From positions 1 to 49,059 of the forward strand of contig JALQPE010001741.1 of NCBI GenBank assembly GCA_030407315.1: a stretch of 49,059 nt of DNA, in the 5' to 3' direction. Under the pieces are notes generated by a model. That model was given only the letters and a program-made list of their open reading frames with translations. It was not told the DNA's origin and did not search any database. A program made the position numbers and the translations under genes. This DNA is from Asparagopsis taxiformis. Taxonomy: Eukaryota; Rhodophyta; Florideophyceae; Bonnemaisoniales; Bonnemaisoniaceae. Below are positions 1-9,469 of the stretch, in pieces (the first letter of the stretch is position 1; each line of letters starts with the position of its first letter).

Positions 1-1274
1 TTCGCAGCGTGGAAGATGGCTGCCAAGGCGATGTGTGAGCCTACATCGACGTTTCTACCCTCGAGGCTGGACTTCGCTCAGGTTGCGCGAATGTCTACAA
101 GCTGGAAGGATTCGTATGAGGCCGGCACTGGTATGGCGTACTTCCACAATTGCCGAACGGAAATCAACGAGCGAGGGTATACGGTGATGCACAATTTCGC
201 GGATGTAAGCTACCTAGATGCGTCGGACAAGTTCCCATTTGACTTGGGTCTCATGGAAGAAATTCCTAACCAGGAATTGTTTCGGTACTTTTTGGGAACG
301 TGGGAGGGGAGCAGGTGCACAAGGACCCTGGGAACCGGCAGCTGTGGAGTCCCATTGTCAATACGGGGGACGATGAAACAGACGAGAAGAACCGGAATGA
401 GGGGAGGGCTCGCTTCACGTCTACGCGCCACTGCCTGGTTGACTATGCCGAGAACGATGAGACGCATATCGACCGGTTCAAGTTTGTGACGCGGCGAGCC
501 CTGCTGGATGTGTGGTTGGGAATCCTTGTCCGGCTGACAGGGCTGGAGGAGTGCGGTTTACCGGGAGAAAAACTTGTCATGCCGGCATCTGGGGGACGGT
601 TTTTGATAACGGGAAAGGGGTGTCCTCGGCAGGTCCCACACAATGATTTCCCTGTTCCTCCTCGCGACCGCAAAGATCAACTTCCGGGTTACTTTGTTAT
701 TGCCAACGGAGATGACCCATTCCCTATCTGGGTGTGTCCAGGGTCCCACAAGTACGTCTTTTCCAAAGCGCTGGAATTAGATATGTACGCCAAGACGATG
801 AAGCTGAAGAAGGTAATCGTTCCGCCACGTTCAGTCTTCATCGGTCACGGCCATGTACAACATGCCGGGGCAGGGCATGTCGACAGAGTTGTGTCACACA
901 CGACAACGAGGTATCACACGTATTTCAGGAATGCGTCGTATCCGATTCCCGACAATGTTTCGTTTGGTTTCATCAGGCGGTTGGGATTCGAAGAAGAAGT
1001 CATCGCCAATGCTCCGCGCCGGTCTGCAAGGCAAAGTCAACCGGCACCTGTCAATGTTCGCCACAAGACAGTTGTTCCCATCCCGGTCAAGAAAGATGGT
1101 AGGCCGAAGACAGGGCAGCTCCGAATGATGCGGATGAAGACGACAGAACCTCGCAAGGATGTAATGCACACACCGAGTGTGGCCCCGGTAGTGCCTCTTC
1201 TGCCGGGACAACCTGGATATCTAGTTCACTATCATAGTGAGGACGAAGAGGAAGAACAGTTTTCCGACGGCTAG
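1..1274 (+). CDS. 2-oxoglutarate/Fe(II)-dependent dioxygenase-like protein (5' partial, frame break)
   Basis: The frame is open from base 1, so the true start may lie upstream; the first ATG is at 16. It continues to about 306-309 (GGGG), then the coding signal moves to the -1 frame and runs to the stop at 1274. One extra G joins the two parts. The second part has no ATG at its head, supporting one protein. A candidate Fe-binding triad is visible: H at 639-641 and D at 645-647 (motif PHNDF), and a distal H at 861-863 within GHGHVQHAGAG. An Arg at 909-911 (TTRYHTY) suits 2-oxoglutarate binding. The order HxD...H...R matches 2OG oxygenases of the phytanoyl-hydroxylase or transposon-associated type. 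The C-terminus is basic and then ends in an acidic run of Glu. The substrate is unknown; a nucleic-acid or chromatin substrate is only inferred from context. The palindromic repeat array begins about 275 bp downstream. Confidence 0.6.
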
Positions 1275-1549
1275 ATATCTTAACAACAACTACTTTAGCA
1301 AACAATTATCGAGAATATAATCATCTCCTTTATCACTTTCAATCTATGAACCTACTATAATGCACTTCCGTTCCATGCTTTCAAACTAGATTGTCCATTC
1401 CCTAGTGGGTTGGAGCATGATTCCAGGACGATTCCCTCACATCTCTAGACTCGATGGTCTATGCTAGAAATAGCAGAACAATTGGGTTTATACGTGCTTC
1501 ATCGCCAACTTGCTTCTGGTAATGGCTGGACGTGCACGATACACGATCA

Positions 1550-2961
1550 CCTGAAATGGACGTCCGGTGGATGTCCAACTCAGATGCATTCCTGGCCGGC
1601 CCAGAAATTCTACAATTTCGGGCACAAAAAAATATTGCAAAAAACATCGATTTGGGCGGTCGATTGTGCCGTACGGCACACCCCATCTCAAAAACATGTT
1701 CACATGTGCATGTTTTTGAGAATAGCCCAAATTTTAATTCAAATCAGGGTGTCTAATTTGGCCACAACGGCCCCAGGCACCGGAACCGCCGCCCCGAGCG
1801 GGGTCATCACTGGCTTCTGTAAGCACTAACTGTAAGGCTAAATGGCGCCTAACGATGGGTCGATTCCAGGCTTCAAGCCTAAGTTATGCTAGGGTGACAT
1901 CGTTTCCCCTGTTCCATCATGGTCCTGCCTTACTCCTCCACGACAAACACTACTCACCCATCACGTTACTCGTATTCCGTGCACTTTGTATGAGTAGTGA
2001 ACTCGCCTGCTTAGTTGCTGCAATGCGTGGATGTAGGCAGCACACGACCAACCTGAAATGGACGTCCGGTGGATGTCCATCTCAGATGCACTGCTGGCCA
2101 GCCCAGAAATTCTACAATTTCGGGCACAAAAAATCTTGCAAAAATCAACGATTTGGGCGGGTCGATTGTGCCGTACGGCACACCCCCATCTCAAAAACAT
2201 GTTCACATGTGCATGTTTTTGAGAATAGCCCAAATTTTAATTCAAATCAGGGTGTCTAATTTGGCCACAACGGCCCCAGGCACCGGCCACCGGCCCCGAT
2301 CGGGGCTATCACTGGCTTCTGTAAGCACCAACTGTAAGGCTAAATGGCGTCTGACGAAGGGTCAATTTCAGGCTCAATACGCCAGGGACAGGTCTTGGTC
2401 CTTGTTCCATCATGGTCCCGCCCCGCTCTCTCACGACCAACCTGAAATGGACGTCCGGTGGATGTCCAGCTCGATTGCATTGCTGGCCAGCCCAGAAATT
2501 CTAAAATTTCGGGCACAGAAAAATATTGCAAAAAACATCGATTTGGGCGGTCGATTGTGCCGTACGGCACACCCCCATCTCAAAAACATGTTCACATGTG
2601 CATGTTTTTGAGAATAGCCCAAATTTTAATTCAAATCAGGGTGTCTAATTTGGCCACAACGGCCCCAGGAACCGACCGCCGGCCCCGATCGGGGGCTATC
2701 ACTGGCGTCTGTAAGCACCAACTGTAAGCCGGAGCCGGCTGCCGCCCCGATCGGGGCTATCACTGGCTTCTATTAGCACCAACTGTAAGCCAAAATCGCG
2801 TCTCACGAAGGGTCGATTTCAGGCTCAACACGTCAGGGAAAGGTCTTGGTCCTTGTTTCATCATGGTCCCGCCCCACCCTCTCGCGACCAACCTGAAATG
2901 GACGTCCGGTGGATGTCCAGCTCGATTGCATTGCTGGCCAGCCCAGAAATTCTAAAATTTC
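1550..2961 (+). repeat. Palindrome-rich repeat, array of three copies plus a truncated fourth
   Basis: Copies lie at about 1550-1749, 2051-2251, 2440-2640 and a truncated one at 2891-2961. Each 200-bp core holds a fixed series of different inverted repeats: TGGACGTCC with GGATGTCCA, GAAATT with AATTTC, the perfect palindrome GTGCCGTACGGCAC, and a 12-bp stem CTCAAAAACATG pairing with CATGTTTTTGAG around a loop containing CACATGTG. The core ends with the conserved word CAAATCAGG. A further palindrome of the type CCCCGATCGGGG lies in the spacer. Spacers of roughly 190-300 bp are also shared between units. Short ORFs across the array differ between copies and look accidental. Further copies lie at 41.5, 45.4 and 46.7-47.8 kb. 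Confidence 0.9.
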
Positions 2962-3269
2962 CGAAAAATCAATTTGGTGGCCCAGCATCTCCTGTGCCGA
3001 AAATTCCCGCACTCAGTTCTGATATACGTCTAGACGTGTTTCCCACTTGTACGCATCAGGGAAGGCGTCACGGAAGGTTGACACTACGCTACTTGTGTAC
3101 CGCGTCGTCTGAAATAGCGAGTAGTGTTTGTTGTATAGTTGTGGAGTATGCGTCTAGTGGTTTGTAAAGCTTGCAGAACGGGATAGGGATGTGGGTGGCC
3201 CTATTTTATGAATACATGAGTACCAATATTCAGGGTTGACAAAGCGGAAAGGCATAGGCTCATACATGT
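2962..3269. other. Unassigned spacer
   Basis: The fourth repeat copy breaks off at about 2961 and unrelated sequence follows. I see no convincing gene, RNA or repeat here. Confidence 0.5.
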
Positions 3270-4250
3270 TTGAGATTGCATAGTAGAGAAAATATTTTCA
3301 TCGAAATTTACATGGAGCTGATGGAGGTTTTAAGGATGAGGTATGAGAGGAAGAAAATTCTTCTGTGGTATGAGGATGTGTTCTGTGGGGGGATGGAATC
3401 TTGGGATGGTACAGGGGGAGGTGGAAATGTACGGAGTGCGGGTTTAGAATGGATTGTGATTCGGAGAGGAGTGCCGACAAGCATATTATGGGGATTGGGG
3501 AGACGCTGCGGGGTGTTGGGGTAGTGAGGGCGGAGGAGGTGTTTAGGTGGGACCGTAGGAGGGTGCGGTTGAAGGCGCCGAGAGGAGGGGTTTTTAGGAA
3601 AGTGAGGAGAAAGAAGGGGAGGGGGTGGCGTCTGTTCTGGCTGTGGTGAGTGGGGATGTGATGGAGAAGAAGGGGGTTATTGTATTTGGGGAGGGAGGGG
3701 AGTGGGAGGAAGGGTGCGAAGTGGGGGGTTGATATGTGTTTCAGAGCGGGGAGGTTTCTGGGGATACGGCGGGGGAGCCACCCCGCAGTGCGGGAGCGTG
3801 GGCCGGTGGTGGTGGTGTATACGGTATCGAAGATGCGGATGGCGTGGGGGCATGGAGCAGCTGAGGGAGGGAGGGGTGGAGCAGGTCGGGTACGGGATGG
3901 GGAGTGAGAGGTTTTGGAAGAGTAAGCTGCAGGGGAAGTTTGTGTAGAGGGCGAAGGAGAGGGGTTGAGGGTAGAGGAGAGAGGGTACTGAAGAACAATA
4001 CGTTTCAAAGGTGATGGGGGAGAGCATGGTCGAGGAGATAGGGGGTGTTTTGCCCTATTCTGAGGTAGTATGAGGACTGGTTATACGAAATCTGTACGGT
4101 AGAGCAGAAAAGTAGGTATGGAATGGAGGTGTGCACCGTGGAAGCGGGGATAGGTATCTGAAAATGCGTGCTAGAGTGGTATTGGGGGTGTTTGAGGTAC
4201 AGTACGGGGGAGGTGAGCACCAACAGGAAGGGGGTGTGAGCGAGAGGATG
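3270..4250. other. Strand-asymmetric purine-rich (G/A) tract without a convincing gene
   Basis: The plus strand is strongly enriched in G and A over almost 1 kb, with many GGGG and GGAG runs. A stop-free minus-strand frame (3298-4008) translates to a Pro/Ser/Thr/His-rich, low-complexity product, which this composition would produce by itself. No domain or conserved motif was seen. It may be degraded repeat or satellite DNA. Confidence 0.5.
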
Positions 4251-4299
4251 AAAAAATTAAAGACGAAATTGGAGTCGACCGACAAGGAAAAATAGAGTG

Positions 4300-4610
4300 G
4301 TCGCCGTGATGGATGCGGACATCCATGTCGAGCACGGCGGCAGAAATTTCTGGGGTCGAAATTTTTGAATTTCTGAACCGGCGCCCGTCCTAGGTGGACA
4401 TAGACATGGCGGAAGTCCATCCCGAGGGGGACATCCGTGGTACTAGAAACAATGAATGTCGCCCTAGTAATACTAGACGTACTAGACCGCATGGACGTCC
4501 GGTTCTAGGCGGACATCCAAAAATACTGGAGAACATGGACGTCCGCCTAGTAATACTAGGTGTACTAGAGGTTGTGGACGTCCGCGTCCATTTCCGAGAA
4601 CACAGACGCA
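4300..4610. repeat. Second palindromic repeat family (GGACGTCC and TACTAG words)
   Basis: Repeated near-palindromic words occur here: GGACGTCC, GGACATCC, TACTAG and CTAGTA. An inverted pair CAGAAATT and AATTTCTG lies at about 4341-4376. The words resemble the first two hairpins of the 200-bp palindromic repeat, but the long hairpin and the GTGCCGTACGGCAC palindrome are absent. About 50 bp at 4561-4610 match the reverse complement of about 33790-33840 closely, including the palindrome TGGACGTCCGCGTCCA. The family therefore occurs at both loci in opposite orientation. Confidence 0.6.
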
Positions 4611-4713
4611 TCTCGCCTCCTCAAACGAAAGGCACAGTCACTCAGATGGTCCACTGGTCACTAAGTCATTGAATATGTCCGCCAGCACACGGAAGTTCGC
4701 CAACTGATGATCA

Positions 4714-4826
4714 GGGCTGACTACCCTGTAGTGCAATGGCTTGGTCGATTCGACAACGGGCAGCCTTGGCTGTAAGCCGAATCGGCGAGCCACCGCGAGG
4801 TGTTCGAGCCCTCCTGTCTCGGTAGT
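4714..4826 (+). other. tRNA-like segment, possible SINE head or tRNA pseudogene
   Basis: TAGTGCAATGG near 4722-4732 fits the polymerase III A-box consensus. TGTTCGAGCCC near 4801-4811 fits the B box with one mismatch. A loop with the word CTGTAAG lies between them, as in a tRNA with anticodon GTA, and GACTACC near the start is complementary to GGTAGTC near the end. The spacing and T stem do not make a proper cloverleaf, so a functional tRNA gene is unlikely. Confidence 0.25.
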
Positions 4827-5082
4827 CAGGCTCGAGTTGAGTGTGGTAGAGCAAAGGCGAATCGCCTGCCTTAGTGTGGGTTGTAAGGCCACACAGACGA
4901 TCCGTCTAGAATCCTGTGGTCACATGGTGAGTCATGGTGGTGCACCGAAAGGATGGTGGTTCACCAACCCTAATAGGGAAGAAGGGAGGACACCAGGCAC
5001 AAAAGGGGTGAGTGCCCTGTATAAGAAGCAAAAGGGAAGAAGAAGGGGGAGCCCTATAGGATAGGGCGGGCGCTGGTACAGC

Positions 5083-5760
5083 GATGCATACAGAGATACG
5101 CTGGTACAGCGGGAGAGGGGCAGTGGCTCAAGAGCCGGGCACCAGGCACCCGAAGATACCTGATCGAAGGGCACGCGCACTACCGGTGACGCGTGGTATC
5201 GGGGAGAGGAAAGCTGATCCAGCAGAGTAACCAGTCACAGACTGAATCAGTTGAGTGACCAGTGTCGGCGCGGTCCGCGCTATAGCCAAAGACGAAGCAG
5301 GCTTCTATGAGACTGCAAAACGATTAGTTGGGAGCACATCAATAACCAAGTCCGATTGGTCGGCGGGGGGTTTGCCGAACCAGCACGACGGCCAGGACAG
5401 AAAGCTGATACAGCGGGGAATGGGTTCCAGAAGCAGGCCAGACACTATAGCCAAAGTCGAAGCAGGCTGTAATGAGACTGCGAAACGCAAGTTGGGAGTG
5501 GCTCGCAACCATACCTCCGGGTGGGCACCAGGCGGCCGAAGACACCTGATTGAGGGGCACGCGCACCACCGGTGACGCGTGGTAGGGGCAATAATGCTGA
5601 TACAGCGTCCCGACATTGAGAAGCTGAATCAGCGAAAAGGGACACCGGAAGAGTGCCAAGCACCATAGCCAAGGGAGAAGCACACTGAATCAGTAGGCAA
5701 AACGCACCCTGGGGGTAGATTGGACACCGAGCTTCCGGCTGGCTTTTACAATCAAAGGAC
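5083..5760. repeat. Diverged interleaved direct repeats
   Basis: Several segments recur with substitutions. About 5149-5206 matches 5530-5588 (shared words CACCTGAT-like, GGGCACGCGCAC, CCGGTGACGCGTGGTA). About 5280-5335 matches 5447-5502 (CTATAGCCAAAG, GAAGCAGGCT, GAGACTGC, GTTGGGAG), with a weaker third match near 5662. The word CTGATACAGCG and variants recur throughout. No coding signal was seen. An old LTR or tandem array is possible. Confidence 0.6.
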
Positions 5761-6044
5761 ATGGCGGTTCGCCTCTAGTTAAATACTAAATTATATGTGG
5801 CTTGTAGCCCTAAATGTCCTTATGGTTGGTGTCCAATAGGTAGGCTAAATACTGATACAGTGGGGTGGTCGAAAAACCCTAAGTGACGGGTGCGCCGGCG
5901 GCGCTGGCACACTGTAAATACAGTGTAAACTGTTAGGTGTAGTGTACAATTCAGTGTATCACTGGTGTTACGTGCCACGTGTTCAGTGATTGCACTGCTG
6001 TTAGAATAGATAGTCCAAAATAGTTGAGAATTAAAAGAATTGGG

Positions 6045-6697
6045 TAAAGTGCCCAAAATTGGAGGTGAAACACCTAGCTGTAAGCGCTTCGCCAAGTGGC
6101 ATTGCACTACATACCCCATCATCTCTGACGAGCAGACCACAGTTTCCTTCATGCTAGAGGGGATAGAAAGCCACCCAGACTGGACCACATTCCTCCAAAA
6201 CCTTGCCATCCTTTCAGACCTACACCCAAAGCATCCTTTTTCAATGGATCAAATAATTGCGATGATGGAGCGGCAAGACGAGATCATTAAGCTCGTAACT
6301 CCTCTACCGACTCCACTCTTCCCACAGAACCTTGATGAAAGTCATATACACCGTTCACATCCACAGTCATACTCTCGCCACCGCCGCCATCACGCCCAAA
6401 AGGATACTCATGTCTGCCGAATGGACAACAACATTCCTCCCCCACGCGGCCATTCCGGTCCATGGTGTGTACTCCACGGTAGCCCTCACCATTCCACGGA
6501 AAGCTGCAGATCACGGAAGCTCTATCTCACCCGCAGAAGACCTAAACCGGAAGTGTCCAACTGTCTGCCGCAACCACAGGCACACGCGAATTTAGACACC
6601 CTCACATCCTCCTCTCATGACCACCAAACTGTAGTGCAATGCCACTTGGCGAAGCGCTTACAGCTAGGTGTTTCACCTCCAATTTTGGGCACTTTAC
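6045..6697. mobile_element. Unit with 66-bp terminal inverted repeats around a gag fragment
   Basis: Bases 6045-6110 and 6631-6697 are near-perfect reverse complements of about 66 bp. They begin TAAAGTGCCC and end GGGCACTTTA, with TA at both outer edges. A further partial copy of the end (AAAGTGCCCAAAATTG) follows at 6698-6714. The interior carries a retrotransposon gag-like reading frame. The decayed gypsy pol resumes directly after the right end. This is consistent with a non-autonomous inverted-repeat element that captured or invaded retrotransposon sequence. No longer target duplication is evident. Confidence 0.55.
6106..6600 (+). pseudogene. Retrotransposon gag fragment with CCHC-like knuckle
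   Basis: This reading frame lies inside the inverted-repeat unit. Its N-terminal part resembles gag proteins of LTR elements (a helical segment with the word TVSFMLEGI). It contains a C-x2-H-x4-H-x4-C knuckle-like motif (CVLHGSPHHSTESC). No protease or other pol domain follows in the same frame. It may derive from the decayed gypsy element next door or from another family. Confidence 0.45.
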
Positions 6698-6713
6698 TAA
6701 AGTGCCCAAAATT

Positions 6714-8918
6714 GCAGAGTCTGCAACAATTCCTTTGCGCAATGCAATGGGTGAAATGATGCATACCGTGCTTTTCTACTATTACGAAGTCACTGCATGG
6801 CTTCTTACAGAAAGTATACACGCGCACCCTAAAACGCACCAAATCTTCTCTCTCGCGAATCACATTGGCTTCTCTCGGATAGGGAGAAGATATGCACAGA
6901 GCTTTTGAACACTGCAAGCAAACACTGGAATCGCAAGTCACCGTCAACCATAGAGATTCGCAGAAACGCTAGTGCGTTTACACCGATGCGTCTGACGAAC
7001 TTTGGTCAAGCATTATCACGCAAGTTAACCACTCTGACATGTGGAAACCACACGCGGAACAGCAGCTCGATCCACTCGCATTCCTCTCTGGACGTTTTAA
7101 TGATACCTAATTGAGATGGTCGACACTAGAAAAAGAGTCATTCGCGATTCTTGCGACACTTGAACGGATGCACTGTCTCGTTGCTACGCCCGCTAGATTT
7201 GATCTTTACACGGATCACAACAACATAATATTCATCTTTGACCCCCTGTCACTTCTTCCAGACCTTGCCCAAAGCTCTGTCAAGAAAGTTCTGCGATGGG
7301 CAGTACGGATGAGTATGTACAACTATGTATGTATTCACATCAAGGGTGAGGATAACGTATGGGCCGATCTATTAGGCAGATGGTCTGCCCCACCAACACT
7401 TCGCTGCCTAATCCATATACCGCCTCTAGTTTCTAGTCAAGACTCGGAATTTGACTGCCCTTCGGACTCTGAATCATGCGTTTACAACAGAAGCATGCAG
7501 ATTCACGACCAGCTGGCGTAATGGGCGTAAAAGGAATATGGAAGAATAAGGATGGGATCATATGGATACCGGATGACGTGGATGACCTCCACCTCCGCAT
7601 ATGCATAGCAGCTCACACCAGTTGTGGTGTCCATCGTGGCCGAGATGCAACCGAACGATTTATCCGTCGGCATTTCTTTTGGTCTACAATGAAAGCCGAT
7701 ATCAAGACGTTTGTCCAGTCTTGTATTCATTGCATCTCCACAACCAAGGGAGACAAACAGCCACGCCCATTAGGTGCCGCCCTGCATGGCACCACACCGA
7801 ACGACTTACTACAGTTCGACTACTTGGAAATGGCGCCGAGCAAAAGCGGAAGCAAGTATATTCTTCTCCTCCATGATGACTTTTCGTCATACTGCTGGCT
7901 CATACCATTCGCTTCTGCCAACGCGGAGAATGCAGCAGACTCTGTCATAGAATGGGCCAGTACATTCACTATCCCGAATGGACTGATGTCTGATGGGGGT
8001 AGTCATTTTAAGAACGAAACATTTCGTCGGGTATGCAAAGGTCTGAAGGCTCCACACCATTTCACACTCCCTTACACACCTTGGATTAAGGGGGGTGTTG
8101 AGAGGCTTGGGAAAGAAGTCTTGCGAGCTTTCCGAGCCGTACTATCTGAACTCCGTCTACAGCCTGAAGAATGGCCGGACCTAGCTCCAGTTGTACAGAG
8201 TGCTCTGAACAACGCTCCATCGCCGCAACGTCGCAACATGGCCCCAATTACTATTTTCTGCGGCTTACATCCGACTACACCAGTCTGCACATTCAAAAGT
8301 TAGTCCACCGGAGCGATCATTACGTTAAGAAACGCTCAGGAGGAGCTGCAAAGAAGCTTTTCGTCTGTGCAAGAGAAGCTCTTTGGGTTGCACCCACTTG
8401 TTCATGATTCTTTACTGTCAAATCGGCAGCGTGCCCGCATAGCTGTTTCAAAAGGAAAACTTCCGAACTTTTCTGAAGGAGATTACGTACTCGTCGCTAG
8501 GGAAGAATTCCCTGCTGGAGAGAAACTAAGCTTGCGTTGGTGGGGTCCCCGACGCATAGTGAAAGCACTATCTGATTATGTTTACAGAGTTGAAGATCTA
8601 TGGAATGGCATCTGTGAAGATGTACAAGCATGCAGACTTCGATTCTATTCGGATTCCGCTTTGGACACTACTGCAGTCTTTCCACACGTCCTGAGTTCGG
8701 AGACAGGCATGCCGGTCGCCCGACTGATGGGCCTCGAAAAGACTAAGGATGGTTTGATGGTGCATGTCCGATGGAAAGGCCTATCACCTAACGACGACAC
8801 TCTAGAGCCTTTGCAAAAGGCCTACGAAGACGTGCCGAGACTTGTTGAGCGACTGCTTGCTCGAGCTTCGGTACCCCGTGAGATGGTAGCAGAGGCAAAG
8901 GAAGCGTTTGCCCTCTGA
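6714..8918 (+). pseudogene. Decayed Ty3/gypsy pol (connection, RNase H, integrase, chromodomain)
   Basis: Order and motifs match the intact gypsy element at 9.1-14.5 kb. The segment begins just after the reverse transcriptase and shows RNase H (VYTDASDE, then LRWSTLEKES and LYTDHNN). The integrase has an HHCC finger (HTSCGVHRGR...CIHC) and DDE residues in FDYLEM, MSDGGSHF and GGVERLG. A chromodomain-like tail follows (VHVRWKGLSPNDDTLEPL). In-frame stops lie near 6757, 6879, 6972, 7092 and 8301, and the frame changes near 7500. Gag, protease and most of the reverse transcriptase are missing. The polypurine tract and 3' LTR follow at 9000-9013. This copy cannot make a working polyprotein. Confidence 0.85.
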
Positions 8919-9012
8919 GAAATGGGTGTGTAGCGTATTATAGAACTACTATCAAACTTGAGCAACCAGCGACAATAATGTTGTCATCGGTCAAACTCTC
9001 TCCCAAGGAGAA

Positions 9013-9139
9013 TGTCAGGAACAGCGAGTGATGTTCTTGACGACGAGTTGTCACATCGGCGACACCGATGTAAATTAGTTGTTACGGATGTTGGAAATGG
9101 CACTGTCTCGCGGAGACAGTGCCACACGTCGCAACAGAG
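9013..9139 (+). repeat. 3' LTR of decayed gypsy element, first part (split by nested insertion)
   Basis: The LTR starts TGTCAGGAAC directly after a polypurine-like tract (CTCTCCCAAGGAGAA). It is interrupted at 9139 by the nested gypsy element and resumes at 14492. An inverted copy of the same LTR lies at 14805-15120, which fixes the boundaries. Confidence 0.75.
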
Positions 9140-9432
9140 TATAACAACTCCTGGGTGGACTTGTTACTGATACTTTTGGTTCCAGAAATAAACAGATCAG
9201 GGAATGAAGATGTTGGTAGTGGTGTTGCACAGGTTAGAACCTCGTGCTCTTTTTTCTCGTCTTGTCTCGTAGCTCTTTTTCTACGGATATCAATTCTACC
9301 TATGTTATATACTGGTACCTGAAGGCATTTCGTATCTAAAAATTTCATTGTATGCACAGTCCGTTCAAGTGCTTGGACTAAATTATTTCAGTCTGAACAT
9401 TCGTTCAGCTTGAAGCGCTTCAAATGGCTACA
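9140..9432 (-). repeat. 3' LTR of nested gypsy element
   Basis: Read on the minus strand it begins TGTAGCCATTTG and ends GTTGTTATA. It pairs with 14195-14487. Confidence 0.9.
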
Positions 9433-9469
9433 CTGCCCCATGTCTTGTTTAAACAGGACATTCGTTAAG

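Noticed and set aside
1459..2727. Several short ORFs across the palindromic arrays as a protein family
   Set aside because: They are similar only because the DNA repeats; starts, stops and frames differ between copies and no domain is visible.
3298..4008. 236-codon minus-strand ORF
   Set aside because: Its Pro/Ser/His-rich translation is what a purine-rich complementary strand gives; no domain or conserved motif.
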